From Cepaea nemoralis (Eukaryota > Mollusca > Gastropoda > Stylommatophora > Helicidae): a DNA stretch of 64,000 nt. The stretch is taken from positions 163,501 through 227,500 of the forward strand of contig JACEFZ010018122.1 in assembly GCA_014155875.1 (NCBI GenBank), written 5' to 3'. The translations under genes were made by a program, and so were the position numbers. The notes under the pieces were generated by a model. That model saw only the letters and a program-made list of their open reading frames with translations. It was not told the origin of the DNA and searched no databases. Below, piece by piece: positions 1-13,390 of the stretch; position 1 is the first letter of the stretch, and the number at the start of each line of letters is the position of its first letter.

Positions 1-104
1 CAAGACCACATAGGCTTGATTACCTCAGGAGAAAATTAACAAACTAAGGTGGTAAGTTCTGGAACATCCACCTTACATTACAGCCCTGACGTAGCCCATA
101 GCTT
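1..104 (+). pseudogene. mariner transposase relic (C-terminal scrap, at window edge)
   Basis: Reading across frameshifts, the segment encodes remnants of the C-terminal part of a mariner-type transposase: a KINKLRW stretch, an in-frame stop, then VLEHPPY followed after a 5-base insertion by SPDVA. The HPPYSPDLA motif precedes the third catalytic Asp in mariner transposases. The relic runs off the left edge and meets a second relic at about position 102. It is too broken to encode protein. Confidence 0.6.
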
Positions 105-589
105 GAAACTTTGAAGAAGCTTAGAGGGCATCTTCGACGAATTTACCCATTCAAAAATCCAAGAACGGCACTACTACTGCACAAAAGTACCTCGCCACAC
201 ACCGCTAAATTTACCATTAAAACGATTGCAGAATTTGACTGGATATTATTACCACATCCCTCTTACAGTCCACAGTTAGCATCTGCAGACTTCCATCTGT
301 TAGGACCACTGAAAGAAGATCTTTGCGGACATCACTCTGAGGACACCGTGACCCCTAAATGCACTGTAAGCCAGCGGTTAACGAAAAAGTGCATTCTTAC
401 CATGTGAGAATACATGCGAGATCATAGACAAAAACCGTAACGAATAACGGAGACTACATTGAGAAATACATTTTTAAGTACAGACTTTGAGCTTCATTTT
501 AATGTGAAATTTCTTTTTTTTTTCTTTTTTCACCCCCTATTGAAGGAAATTGAAAATTACGAGGCATTACTTATTGACCGTTCCTCGTA
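102..589 (+). pseudogene. mariner transposase relic with 3' terminal repeat
   Basis: An open frame to position 407 encodes about 100 residues matching the C-terminal third of a mariner transposase. It starts LETLKKLRGHLRR, then has LLLHKSTSPHTA where mariners have HDNARPHTA, then LLPHPSYSPQL and SADFHLLGPLK. The second catalytic Asp (HDN) is Lys here, while the Asp of the SADF motif is kept, so the protein would be inactive. A terminal inverted-repeat-like end lies at 561-587 (gaggcattacttattgacc followed by cctcgta), with TA next to it as expected of mariner target sites. The N-terminal two thirds is absent; the neighbouring relic at 1-104 carries an independent copy of the HPPYSPDLA region. 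This is a dead DNA transposon fragment. Confidence 0.8.
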
Positions 590-603
590 TGAATGCAATA
601 ATG

Positions 604-605
<2 letters not shown>

Positions 606-662
<57 letters not shown>
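606..662. repeat. (GA)n microsatellite
   Basis: Uninterrupted GA dinucleotide repeat just after the mariner relic. Confidence 0.95.
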
Positions 663-665
<3 letters not shown>

Positions 666-732
666 AGGGCATGGTGTTAAACTAGCTAGTGTACCCCATT
701 CGTAACCCTTTGCAACTAAAACTCGTTCTTTC

Positions 733-2450
<1,718 letters not shown>

Positions 2451-2984
2451 TTCAACAAAGACCAAGTCTATTACTATAATCATCCAGACAATCCACGAGC
2501 ACGTGATCTAGAGTGAGTACTTGACGCCTTCTGGGAAATATCCCCGTCCCGTGGCTACAACCCTATCATAAAGTATTAGCTCTCTTGTTTACGTGAACTA
2601 TTTTCTCTTGCACTGTTCCTGTACCATCACCCATTTCATGTCATGCCGAGAAGGAAGACAGACTACTTTGTCTCCACTGATATTCTGTATTTAATCCTCC
2701 CAATTCAATCATTAATTATGTTTTTTATTTTTTTGTTTGATAGTTTGCAGGACACACTAGTTAGTTATTTCATGTATCTCCCTTCGTCTCGACACAATAA
2801 ATAATTTCAATTTCCTGTACTGTTTTCATATCTAACTGTGTGTTTTACATTTGTAATTGTTACTTATTACATACTTTAACTATCCCAGATCTAGTAAAAC
2901 TTTGTTATCAGACAGATAACTGGAGCAACACCTTGTGCCAAATATATTGAAAGGCAAAAAATCAAACGGTCCTGCCATCACGTT
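2451..2984. other. unannotated AT-rich stretch
   Basis: Nothing recognisable: no coding bias, no repeats and no terminal structures seen. Confidence 0.4.
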
Positions 2985-3205
2985 AGAATGCAACAGTATC
3001 AGTTACCAGGACTGGAGCTGCGCCAAAGAGGATCTGATACGAGCGTCAGAAGACTCCCGAGAAGAAAATGGATTTACACCATCAAAGACACTGAACAGCC
3101 ACAGGGAAAGACACTATCCACTGCCAAACATCGGGTACTCTATCATAAACTATTCCTTCCCACGACGCTTGACGACAAATGTGGATGATGATGATCGCTT
3201 ATTAT
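2985..3205 (+). pseudogene. LINE 3'-end fragment
   Basis: One frame reads RRLPRRKWIYTIKDTEQ and later KLFLPTTLDDKCG. This follows the C-terminal pattern of non-LTR reverse transcriptases (GRPRRKW-x-DDI). It ends in gatgatgatgat, a short GAT tail typical of the RTE-like 3' ends seen elsewhere in the window. The minus-strand fragment at 61242-61440 carries the same pattern (RPRGRPRRKLIDDI, then a KLFFPATLDG-like end), so both probably come from one LINE family. It is 5'-truncated to about 220 bases. Confidence 0.5.
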
Positions 3206-3477
3206 AGTTCTACGTTTTTCTTGGGTTTTATTACTTCTTCTACTTCCTTAGTTAGCAATAAATGCATCGTTGTCTCGTGTATAAATGTAACTGTCTTTTT
3301 TAGTTCACTCAGTGGTCCATAGAGTTTATCTTCCAGTGTTGTTTCTCTAGGCCAGAAAGTTTATCTAGATATGTCGTATTTGGACCAGTCTTGGAGTATG
3401 TGATCTGTTGTCTGCGGCGCCAATCAATATGTACACGTGGCTGATTCCCTATCTTGAATATTGGCTTGATTACTGTC
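3206..3477. other. unannotated stretch
   Basis: AT-rich, with no coding or repeat signal seen. Confidence 0.4.
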
Positions 3478-3560
3478 AACTAAAAAACAACCAAACAACC
3501 AACCAATCAATCAACCACATAATCAACAAATCAATAAGCCAATCAGCGAACTAATCCCGC
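3478..3560. repeat. degenerate AACC/AATC tetranucleotide repeat
   Basis: Imperfect runs of aacc, aatc and aacaaatc motifs. A second longer block of the same kind lies at 3905-4075. Confidence 0.75.
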
Positions 3561-3904
3561 ATGGGAAGCAAATAGTTGTGCTTGTTGTTGTTTGTATTTC
3601 TTTGTTTTATCTATCTGTATTGCCATGTCCTTGACAAAGATTCTGAGAATAGAAACGTCGGCCGTCCTGTGTGTCATATTGTACGCTTTTGTTGTGTTTT
3701 ATTTTATTATTTCATTTCATATATTTATTTATTGTTTCTGATTTTGGATTTTCACCTGTATTCCGGTATACGATGGATCTCCTTGTAAGGTATGTGCAAC
3801 GTGTTTGTGTTTAGTACGTTTCTTCTCGCAGGAGCTAAATATACCTATTTGTTTCCAATTCATATTTTTATATCCTGCTGCAGCCGCTGCTTTTTCTTCT
3901 ATTC

Positions 3905-4075
3905 CATAAACAATCAAACAAACATTCAACCAAACAATCAGTCATACAAATAACAAATTAACCAACAATTAACCAAATAATCACCCATACAATCAAGCAA
4001 ACAACCAGCCAGACAAGACAATCAACCAAATAACAAAGCAACCATCCAACAAACCAACCAGTCAACCAATCCAAC
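3905..4075. repeat. degenerate AACC/AATC/AAAC tetranucleotide repeat
   Basis: Imperfect tetranucleotide tract (aatcaaacaaac, aaccaaacaatc and similar) related to the tract at 3478-3560. The 340 bases between them hold nothing recognisable. Confidence 0.75.
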
Positions 4076-4554
4076 AAGTTGTATTGTCCAGTAAGATACG
4101 TCCCGATTTCTCTGCTGCAAGACAACACCTCATGATGTAGTCAGGTGTACACAGCTGTGGCTTAGGAACAGTGAGCGCCCTTCACAATTCCCCGAAATAA
4201 GGAATCGCGAGCTCGAAATCAGATGCAGTGGAGTTTGAAGCAGACCTCCTTTCGTTGATTTCAGTGTTATGAGTGTCGATCGTTCAGAAATCAGTGGCAA
4301 ACTACTGAAAGCATTAATGACTAGTAAATTATAAACAGTAAAATAATAGGGATTGATTGCTACATTCTGTAATAGGCATGCAACCAACTCATTTTACACA
4401 GATTTTGAGAAGTGCATGAATACATGATTAACGATAGTCAGTGAGAAACATGACTTGTAGATAGACTGACATCTGACGAACTATTTGGGGCACGAACAAA
4501 CGAAAACAAGGGAAAAATTAGTTTCTCATACTTCACAAGACGTCGCTTGAACCC
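4076..4554. other. unannotated stretch
   Basis: No gene, repeat or structured element recognised. Confidence 0.4.
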
Positions 4555-4752
4555 TAGCATTTATATGCTGTTGCTGCTTGTCTAGGCAATTTGACTCTCA
4601 ATAGCTTACCATTGTTTTCCGAAAAGCCGATGCTCATATTATTGTGAAAACCGAAGCAAGGCTTTGAGATCCCTATTCGCCTATGGCGGAAGTCGAACCC
4701 GGTATTTTGGGATTGTGAAACTGCGTTCACTAACCCTAGACCAGCCAGGCTG
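4555..4752 (-). mobile_element. tRNA-derived SINE (type I)
   Basis: On the minus strand the right end starts with a tRNA-like head: an A-box-like TGGTCTAGGGTTAGTG, then a B box GGGTTCGACTTCC. The body ends with the family signature seen in at least seven other places here: a TTCxGAAAxCAATGGTAA motif, then CTTGCC-like and CAGCA-rich sequence. RNA polymerase III would start at the head. The tail end at the left has no obvious poly(A). It abuts the 39-bp minisatellite. Confidence 0.65.
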
Positions 4753-4834
4753 GCACCAGGGGAGGGGAAAGAGGTCAATACATGGATGATGTAGCCAAGC
4801 TATCTGAGACTAAAACACATTCCCGATTGATAGC

Positions 4835-5530
4835 TGGCGATTGTGGGAGATAGCTAATAGTATTTGTCCAAACTGGCGATTGTGGGAGATAGCTAATGGT
4901 ATTTGTCCACACTGGCGATTGTGTGAGACAGCTAATGGCATTTGTCCACACTGGCAGTTGTGTGAGATAGCTAATGGCATTTGTCCACACTGGCGATTGT
5001 GTGAGATAGCTAATGGCATTTGTCCACACTGGCAATTGTGTGAGATAGCTAATGGCATTTGTCCACACTGGCGATTGTGTGAGATAGCTAATGGCATTTG
5101 TCCACACTGGCAATTGTGTGAGATAGCTAATGGCATTTGTCCACACTGGCGATTGTGTGAGACAGCTAATGACATTTGTCCACACTGGCAATTGTGTGAG
5201 ATAGCTAATGACATTTGTCCACACTGGCGATTGTGTGAGACAGCTAACGGCATTTGTCCACACTGGCGATTGTGTGAGATAGCTAATGGCATTTGTCCAC
5301 ACTGGCGATTGTGTGAGACAGCTAATTGCATTTGTTTACACTGGCGATTGTGTGAGATAGCTAATTGCATCTGTCCACACTGGCGATTGTGTGAGATAGC
5401 TAATTGCATCTGTCCACACTGATCGTGTGAGATAGCTAACCACAATTGTCCACACTGATCGTACGAGATAGCTAACCACAATTGTTTACACTAGCTATCG
5501 TTTGAGACAACCAACCACAATTGTCCACAC
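4835..5530. repeat. 39-bp minisatellite (about 17 copies)
   Basis: The unit is about 39 bp, built on actggcgattgtgtgagat then agctaatggcatttgtccac. Alternating units carry gcgatt or gcaatt, and the right end decays from about 5420. Because 39 is 13 codons, the array is open in several frames on both strands and yields 13-residue protein repeats (for example CGQMPLAISHNRQ). These are artefacts of period, not genes. Confidence 0.95.
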
Positions 5531-5689
5531 TTGTTTATATGACTCATACTTATGATTATTATTAAGCTAAGAGCGAATATTCCATCACAAAGTTTGTTTT
5601 AAAGAAAAATGTCGAGAACACCCAGGACTGACAGTAAGACCAATGAAGATACCTTGAAAGAGGTTACCTCACAAAAATAACTTATTACT

Positions 5690-5870
5690 AGCTTCAAATT
5701 TAGACGCCAATTAGTTTACCATGTCTTTCTGAATGGCCAACACTCATATATTTGTGAAACTCAAGGCAAATTTTTCTACTCCCAATTTACCTAACCCCTG
5801 CTTCGTCAACGGCCTGTTAACATTGTGAAACTATGTTCACTCTCCCGAGACCACAGATCAGAAAATATTA
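5690..5870 (-). mobile_element. degenerate tRNA-derived SINE (type I)
   Basis: Minus strand: a GTGGTCTCGGGAGAGTGAACATAG-like head (decayed A box) near 5860 and, leftwards, the family signature cattcagaaagacatggtaaac in degenerate form. It has the same layout as the copy at 4555-4752. The B box is badly decayed. Confidence 0.45.
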
Positions 5871-6106
5871 ATGAATCAGAAAGAGAGTTATTCAGTCTTT
5901 GTGAATTCCTGTGCAGTGGAAAGACTGAAAAAATGCCTTGCTCGTAGATTTCTCATCATCTCATATAGTCACAGCGTGAACAATGATAAAGCATTCGTAT
6001 ATTGTATTCGAGAGACCACAACTGATTGCTCATATACAATGAGGCGCTAGCAATTAGGCTGTTCCAGTCGTTTTTTTTTTTTTTTTGGTGTGTGTGTGTG
6101 TTTGTT

Positions 6107-6137
<31 letters not shown>

Positions 6138-6689
6138 TTTGTGTGTAAGCATAAAGAGCTCCTGTTAAATTTGAAATTACTGTAGGGATAACAGATGTTC
6201 CAGATTCGAATAATACCACTGACTATGAGTTTTAATTGTTCCAGTTTAAGTATTATTAATGTCTTCACTGCATGTAGTACAGAACTCTGCACGGTAAGAG
6301 ATGCAGCGAAATATGCCAGGCAATCAATTGGGCAACATATTGTTTGTGGCTCCTGTGTTTAAATTCACTATGAGAATGCATTGTTTTGAATTGTTTTATA
6401 CAGCTGAATTAGTAACTTGTTTGTTTTCTTTGCCGATAAAGGCTTCCTAGAACAACGTCATTCTGTCAATTCTCATTCTCTTCTTGTGCAGCTGATATTA
6501 TCCGTGCTCACTGGGTTTACGCCAGTTCGAACTTTACAAGTGACTATATGTTTTAAGGATATCAGCCGCAATATTGTTCATTTATACACATCCTATTATA
6601 TATAACTCCGCAGTATGCACCTGCGGGATGCAATAATATATGCCAGGCAATCAATCCTCTAAAACTCCTCTTAAAAGTACTGGAGAGTT
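5871..6689. other. unannotated stretch with poly(T)/(TG)n at 6070-6140
   Basis: It contains a poly(T) run followed by a (TG)n/(TTTG) microsatellite at about 6070-6140. Otherwise there is no recognisable gene or element. Confidence 0.5.
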
Positions 6690-7731
6690 TTGGTCATAGA
6701 CCATAACTTTATGAAGGGAAAATCCCAACTGCACCTCCCCGCGGTAGAGGATGGAAACACACTACGGTGTGGCTAACAAAGCTCTGGGGACCGAGTATCC
6801 ACCGGAATAAGTGGACAACTCTGCAGCTGAGCAGAGCACGGCACTCACTTGTCCTGACAGTCGGAAATGGCTGTCAAAGGCAGAGTTAAAAGACCACCAT
6901 GTGAATGTGGAAGGCAAGGGGAAACCACCACATTATCTTCCCAAGATTTCATGGCGACACACATTTCAGAGTTAGTGAACGACGTTAATGGCTGTCTTAG
7001 GACATCCTCGTCCGGTAGGGACAGTCATGAGCCACAGGTGACACCAGACCGTCATCCAGCTACTGATGGCAAAATCATAACTAAAATAAATAAATTTAGA
7101 GTAGGAACATGGAATGTTAGGACATTAAATGAGCTAGGAATTTAAATACCTAGGGGCATTTATAACATCAGATGGAAGATGTACAACAGAGATTAAGATC
7201 AGAATAGGGCAAGCTTAGGCCGCATTTCAGAAAATGAAGAGTATCTTATGCAATAACATTCACTATCACTGAATGTAAGAAAGAGAGTGCTGAAATGCTA
7301 TGTAGAACCAGTTTTGCTGTATGGCAGTGAATCTTGGAATGTAAATGAAAAAAGTAAGAAGAAATTAGAAGCAACAGAGATGTGGTTCCTGAGACGAATG
7401 TTGTGAATTCCTTGGACTGCCAGAGTAACTAACGACGACTGCCTGATACAGGCTAATGAAACTAGAACATTATATACAACAATAAGAAAGAGACAAACAT
7501 CTTTCTTCGTTCATGTGATGAGAAGAGAGGCATTGGAGAACATCGTAACAACTGGAAAGATCGAGGGGAAGAGAGGCAGAGGCTGACCAAGAGAAATGAT
7601 GCTGGATGGATTGAGACGGTGGCATGGAGGAATACCATCATCAGAGTTGATCCAGAACACCAACGACCGAGATCTGTGGGGAGCCATGATCGCCTACGCC
7701 AGCTGGCAGGGCACTTGATGATGATGAGGCA
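6690..7731 (+). pseudogene. internally deleted RTE-like LINE, family A (5' end joined to 3' end)
   Basis: The left half (6690-7138) matches the start of the long minus-strand copy at 47188-50296. It has the same leader, an ORF from ATG 6867 (MAVKGRVKRPP...), and the beginning of the APE-type endonuclease (FRVGTWNVRTLNELG). At about 7138-7142 the sequence jumps to the last part of the reverse-transcriptase ORF (KYLGAFITSDG), continuing through LEATEMWFLRR, ENIVTTGKIEGKRGRG and ending IAYASWQGT-stop with a GATGATGATGAGG tail. About 2.2 kb present in the long copy (rest of endonuclease and RT palm) is missing. The 3' half has stops and frameshifts, for example TAG at about 7216. It retains more 5' leader than the long copy. 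It is non-coding but keeps both termini that a helper LINE might recognise. Confidence 0.8.
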
Positions 7732-8134
7732 ATAAATCATGCAACATCTTGTTTTTGGCTTCCCTGTTAAAATTGAGTAAGGCAATACATTATTTTGAAT
7801 CAAAATTGTCTCTTTTCTTATCATTATTGTAGTATCTCATGGCATTTCATGCATACATAAAGAGCTGGCGCAGAAGTAAACAGACGCAGCAGAAGACCAC
7901 AAAAACAAAGTGGAAGTGAGAGAAGCGAAAGATTGGAGCTGGCAAACAATGAGCAAGAATAAAGACTGGCAGTCTAGCCATACAAAATACAACCAATAAC
8001 AATAATAATTTTGAACATTTATTTTGCGACACCAGAAAAGTTCAGAAACCATTTGAGCAGAAACAAGTTGTTATTACATATGTACATTGAAAGATGCGCC
8101 AGGGCAATACTTGAATGGTATAATAAGATTATGT
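7732..8134. other. unannotated stretch
   Basis: Nothing recognised beyond AT-rich sequence. Confidence 0.4.
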
Positions 8135-8900
8135 ACGCAGTAACACAGTAACGTTCATAACAAGATTATGAAACCAATAACATAAGGCATCACAGGATTG
8201 TGAAGACAATAAGATAACAAACGAAATCACATAAGTAAGAGCACAACAAGATGAAAAAAAGGCATCGCAAGATTATGAACACAATAAGATAACACACGGC
8301 ATCAAAGGATTATGAACACGATAATATCAGAAACGGCATCACGAGATTAAGAACGAAATAAGATAACAAACGGCATCACAGGAGTGTGAACGCAGTAAGA
8401 TAACAAACGATATAATGATTATGAACACAATTAGATAACAAACGGTATCACAAGGTTACGACAACAATATGATACTAATCAGTATCACGTGATTATGAAC
8501 ACAATAAGATAACACATGGCATCAACGGATTATGAACACAATAATTTGAGAAACAGTATCACAATGTTATGGGCACGATTAGATAACAATCGGCATCACT
8601 AGAGTATTACAACAATATGATAATAATCAGCATCACGTGATTATGGACACTATATGATAACAAACGGCATCACACGATTATGAACACAATAAGATTTTTT
8701 TTTGTTTTAAAGGCATGGCAAAATTATCTCTAACCTACTAACAGAAGCATAAACATATTATGAAGACAACAAGATAAAAAACCGGGATCACCAAATTAAC
8801 ATATAATAACAAGATTATAAACGTAATAAGATATCAGAATGCTTAACACGATTAAGTAAATAGTAAGAAACTACACGGCATAACAAGACTACGTATACAA
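8135..8900. repeat. degenerate ~38-bp minisatellite
   Basis: The recurring phrase is gattatgaacacaataagat followed by aacaaacggcatcaca, with a spacing of about 37-40 bp and many substitutions. About 18-20 units are visible. It is an old array with no coding content. Confidence 0.85.
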
Positions 8901-9525
8901 TAACATAACAAAAATAACCATAATATAATATACATATCTTGTTAATGAAAGACGTAACACAATTCACAGGGCAAACATTTCATGTGGAATAGTGAAATAC
9001 ATCGTAATTCCTCGCAGATCATGAATTTGTGGTAACTCACTGTATAGCAGGCTTTCCTTCCCGCCTGGGCGCCAAGTGTTCAAATCACCCTAACGATGGA
9101 ATATAAACAGAATCTGCCTGGACTCCCATCTAGACCCAGCCTAACATTGGTACCAGGAACTATTCTGGGGAGTAAAGACGGCAGGTGGGATATTAACTGT
9201 GTTAGTGCCGAAGAATTATATATCGCCAAAATGACATCCCATTTGAATAGAAGGACGATATATCGCCATGTTAGTGTCATTGTGTTAATTGTTTTATTTC
9301 GTGACATCTTACACAATGTCATTGAATGGAAATGCACATTATAATACTTTTTCGTTCTCTAATTTATTTCTTATCATAACGTGCACAAAAATACGATAAC
9401 ATTTTATATGATTTTATCTTTTGCTAACATCTGGAGTCTCGTGGTGCACTTGACTATCCCTACAGGGCGGGGCTGCTCCTATGGAGCACCTATTTATGCC
9501 GTTTCTCTGATTCTCTATGAATTGA
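8901..9525. other. unannotated stretch
   Basis: No gene or element recognised. Confidence 0.4.
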
Positions 9526-9615
9526 CGACACATGATTTTCTTGACATATGTAAAGAAGGTAATTTGTCACTGCTTTCCTTCTTAGCAGTGACCATACTGT
9601 TCGATGACCGTTGCC
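9526..9615. repeat. dispersed repeat, copy 1 (partner at 23545-23640)
   Basis: The phrase tgtaaagaaggtaatttg ... agcagtgaccatactg recurs at 23565-23630 with roughly three quarters identity by eye. The identity of the repeat is unknown. Confidence 0.6.
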
Positions 9616-9957
9616 ATTGCCTCCAACAAGAGATCCTCTGCCTGCCGTTGTGAAACTGGAGAACATAACCTACAGCTATCTGTCGGCTGCTCTTAAACTT
9701 CATTCATCACCTGCATCCATGGCTTCACGTAACTCTTATCTGGGTGTATAGTGGGTACTCCACATTGCCCAAGGGCGTCCCCTTGGCCAGCAATTCCCCT
9801 CTGTCGCACCTTTACCTTACTGCGGTAGATGTACTTGCGTGCTCCAACGATCCCCAAGATCTATGCGGACTGTAGCGCAGCTACTGGCAGGATCACCCAG
9901 GGCGGACAGGTCAAGGTATAGGAACCAGATAAAGAGAGACACTAACCTGCTGACTCA
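9616..9957. other. unannotated stretch, possibly LINE leader
   Basis: About 9790-9950 includes gatcacccagggcggacagg and nearby phrases that look like a LINE 5' leader, but nothing in the sequence proves it. The rest is unrecognised. Confidence 0.25.
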
Positions 9958-10190
9958 TCATCATCATGTGGCATGGCTATAAGTCTGGGTGGTCTTGTTT
10001 CGCCATCTCACACGGTCACCATAGTCGTGGATCAGCTCCGTGTTATTGTCTCCACTATGCCACGTGGCTAAACCATCCAGATATTAAGTTCTCTGCCTTC
10101 CCCTTGTTCTTCTGTCCTCAATCTTGCCAGCTGTTATCAAGTTCTCTAGTTTGTTTCTTCTCATAACGTGACCAAACAATGTTTACAGTG
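9958..10190 (-). mobile_element. RTE-like LINE 3' end, family B
   Basis: Minus-strand fragment of the final RT codons and terminus: decayed versions of FGHVMRRN, NLVTTGKIEGNRPRGRP, KYLDGL and ELIHDSGDRV, ending in a (GAT)n tail at 9958-9967. It is the same 3' end as at 10352, 11178, 23965 and 31668. It is 5'-truncated, as usual for LINEs. Confidence 0.7.
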
Positions 10191-10351
10191 TGTGTAGACT
10201 GGGGACAGTCAAAGGCTGGGGAAAGCTAACTGCAAGAAATACGTGTCGAAATCGCATGTACTGAAGGACGGGCTTGACAAAACAGTGCAACACATTTCAC
10301 TGGATGATGTCACTGGCAATGAAAGAATAGCCAAACTTAATCAAAACATCA

Positions 10352-10592
10352 AACGATAGAGAGTATTGAAGTGTTTTTGGGCATGTTATGAGAAGAAATG
10401 GATTGGAGAATTTGGTGACAACTGGTAAGATCGAGGGGAACAGACCAAGGGGAAGACCTAGAAGCAAGTACCTGGATGGCTTGGCTTGTGGCATGGTCGA
10501 GACAGAAACACGGAGCTGATCCACGACTCTGGTGATCGAGTGAGATGGCAGAACATGACCGCCCACGCTTACCGGCATGGCACATGATGGAT
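10352..10592 (+). mobile_element. RTE-like LINE 3' end, family B
   Basis: Plus-strand copy encoding FGHVMRRNGLENLVTTGK, then EGNRPRGRPRSKYLDGLA. A one-base loss follows, with ELIHDSGDRVRWQNMTAHA in another frame. It ends at a (GATG)n tail (10583-10601). It is divergently oriented with respect to 9958-10190. Confidence 0.8.
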
Positions 10593-10601
10593 GGATGGAT
10601 C

Positions 10602-11177
10602 ACCTTTGCCTACTACAGACAGTGCACCTGAAGAAATGGAACACTCAGAACTTCACTGTGCATAGCCACTTCTGCACACTAACACAACTGCTCATCGCTC
10701 ACCCGGTCATTCAACTCACAAATCTTGATCACAATGGCAATTGACAGAAAGTGGTTTCCCTTTAAGGAAAGTAATATTCCACGATGTAAATTACTTCCCC
10801 TCGTCGACACTGCCATTGAATTGCTATGGCGTGCGAGGGGACCACTTGTCCCTCGGCAATAATGGCGATTTTAAATTTCATTCGAGTTTGTTGCTACAAA
10901 TTCAGCTAAAACATTGATGCTGGTAAGATAAATATGCACAAACTCCCGAAAATGATTGGTTCGTGTTTGTTTTTGGAAATTTGTTTGGGAAATGGACTGG
11001 CATTTATTGATATTCAAATGGTGTTTTGATATAATGCATTACACACAATCGCATGAGAAATGAAATCACATATATTGAACGGAACTTATATAAGTATAGG
11101 GAGGAACTGAGTTGATTGGACACAATAGATAATATACAAGTAAAGCTTAGGCACCTCGGGAATTGAACCTTGGGTCC
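10602..11177. other. unannotated stretch
   Basis: No gene, repeat or element seen. Confidence 0.4.
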
Positions 11178-11350
11178 TCATCATCGTGTGCCATGCAGAT
11201 AAACGTGGGCGGTCATGTTTTGCCATCCCATCTCAAACGATCACCAGAGTGGTGGATCAGCTTCGAGTTCTTGTCTCGTCCATGCCACGTTGCCAAGCTA
11301 TCCAAATATTTATTTCTCTGCCTACCATTTGTATCGTCTGATCGATGTAG
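11178..11350 (-). mobile_element. RTE-like LINE 3' end, family B (short)
   Basis: Minus-strand copy of the family B terminus (gtgtgccatgcagataaacg, gtgggcggtcatgttttgcc and tggatcagcttcgag phrases) with a GATGATG tail at the left. It is strongly 5'-truncated. Confidence 0.7.
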
Positions 11351-11485
11351 GTGTTCAGCCCGCTACCACCCTCATCAGCGCATGGGAAGTTGAAGACCTG
11401 TCGCTCATGTCGACTTTCCCTACATGAGCGTGTTTGACATGTGTGACATGTATGTGTATTACATGTATGACATATGTGTGTGTAT

Positions 11486-11826
11486 TACATGTACCAGTCA
11501 GCTCCGGGGAGTAATCAGACATTGTTGAATATCAAGGTGATTGGTTACAGACTAAATGTTGTGGACAAATTCCCCTATCTTGGCAGCACTGTGTCACAAG
11601 CTGCCACAATTGATGATAAAGTGAATGCAAGAATCTCCAAGGCCAGCGCGGCCTTTGGCAGACTGTACAAGAATGTATGGGACAGAAATGGAATAAGCCT
11701 GCAAACAAAGCTGAAAGTCTACAAAGCAGTTGTATTATCCACACTGCTATATGCTTGTGAAACCTGGACTGTTTATCCGCGACACGCTAGGAAATTAAAC
11801 CACTTCCATACATTAAACAATACGTA
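11486..11826 (+). pseudogene. LINE reverse-transcriptase C-terminal fragment
   Basis: The frame encodes VVDKFPYLGSTVSQAATID, then DKVNARISKASAAFGRLYKN, TKLKVYKAVVLSTLLYACET and VYPRHARKLNHFH. This is the post-palm region of an APE-type non-LTR reverse transcriptase, of the group ending in a C2H2-like finger (compare 25558-28434 and 62790-63242). The YLGS and TLLY-x-CETW motifs are diagnostic. The frame stops at about 11827 before the expected GHV and zinc-finger parts. It is truncated at both ends. Confidence 0.8.
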
Positions 11827-11917
11827 AACCAGATCTGGGCAACCATCTTGCTAGAGTGGCCTTGTCAGCAAGAGGTAAAGGTCGTCCAAGAATACGCACT
11901 GCAGTTGGAGTGGACGA

Positions 11918-12880
11918 GTGTTAGACCTTCACATATTGTAGACCTTCGCATATTGTAGACCTTGACATATTGTAGACCTTTAGATATTGTAGACATTCAC
12001 ATATTGTAGACATTCACATATTGTAGACCTTCGCATAGTGTAGACCTTTACATATTGTAGACATTCACATATTGTAGACATTCACATATTGTAGACATTC
12101 ACATATTGTAGACATTCACATATTGTAGACATACACTTATTGTAGACCTTCACATATTGTAGACCTTCACATATTGTAGAACTTCATATATTGTAGAACT
12201 TCGTATATTGTAGAACTTCACATATTATATACCTTTACAAATTGTAGAACGTCTTACGTTGTAGACCGTCACATATTGTAGAACTTCACATATTGTAGAA
12301 CTTCACATATTGTAGAACTTCACATATTAAAGAACACCACATATTGTAGACCTTCACATAATGTAGAACATCACATAATTTAGAACTTTACATATTGTAG
12401 AGATTCACATATTGATGAACGTCACGTATTAAAGAACATCACATTTTGTAAACCATCAACTATTGTAGATCTTCACATATTGTAGACCTTCACATACTAT
12501 AGACCTTCAAATATTGTAGACTTTGAATTATTGTAGAACTTCACATAGTGCAGAACGTAACATATTGTAGACCTTCACATATTGTAGACTTTCACATATT
12601 GTAGAACGTCACATATTGAAGACCATCGCATATTGTAGGCCTTCACATATTGTACAACTTCACATATTGTAGAACGTCACATATTGTAGACCTTCACATA
12701 TTGTAGAACGTCACATATTGTAGACCTTCACATATTGTAGAACGTCACATATTGTAGACATTAATACATTGTAGACCTACACATATTGTGGACCTTCACA
12801 TATTGTAGGCTTTCTGATATTGTAGACCTTCACATATTGTAGACCTTCACATATTGTAGACCGTCACAGATTTGATTGTA
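11918..12880. repeat. 17-bp minisatellite (about 55 copies)
   Basis: The unit is agaccttcacatattgt, with frequent variants (agacattcacatattgt, agaacttcacatattgt, agaacgtcacatattgt). The array is about 950 bp and has no coding content. Confidence 0.95.
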
Positions 12881-13390
12881 ATATTCATATTGTGATTGTA
12901 TTCTAGTAAAGCTGACCTACTCTAATTCTCGTTTGCTGATGATGGATTCATTGTATGGCCAACGCAGATCCCACTCCGCCAACATCCACTCGATTCATCT
13001 GCTTCCTGCTGGCATAGGCTTCTACCTTACGGCGACAATAGTACTGCTTTCACATCGTACAGAATCACAGACAACAAGTGTACACATTAACTTCATTGAG
13101 TTGAGTTGGTTCAAGAACCGACATCATAGCAGATGGGATATTTCCATACGTGCTCCGTCCTCATCGTCAACAGCCAGCGAAGAGTCTCAAATAGTAATGG
13201 TACCAGTATAAGACTGATTATTTGTCCGTCTGGACTTTCCTCGGAGTTATAAGATAGGGCCAGATCCTCTGGTCACCGCCTTCAGCACCACTCTCCCCAA
13301 GCCGCGATGATATATCTGTTCTTCCGAACCATACACACGATTCCTCAAAGGCCCCTACTACGTCTGTCATATCATGCACAAGTACTCACA
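12881..13390 (-). other. probable 3' untranslated/flanking region of the receptor gene
   Basis: It lies immediately downstream of the receptor stop codon on the minus strand. No element was recognised. Assignment as 3' UTR is by position only; no clear polyadenylation signal was identified. Confidence 0.3.

Noticed and set aside
4775..5481. Long ORFs on both strands with 13-residue repeats (QCGQMPLAISHNR-like)
   Set aside because: They are translations of the 39-bp minisatellite; 39 is a multiple of three, so frames stay open by arithmetic. No start context or domain.
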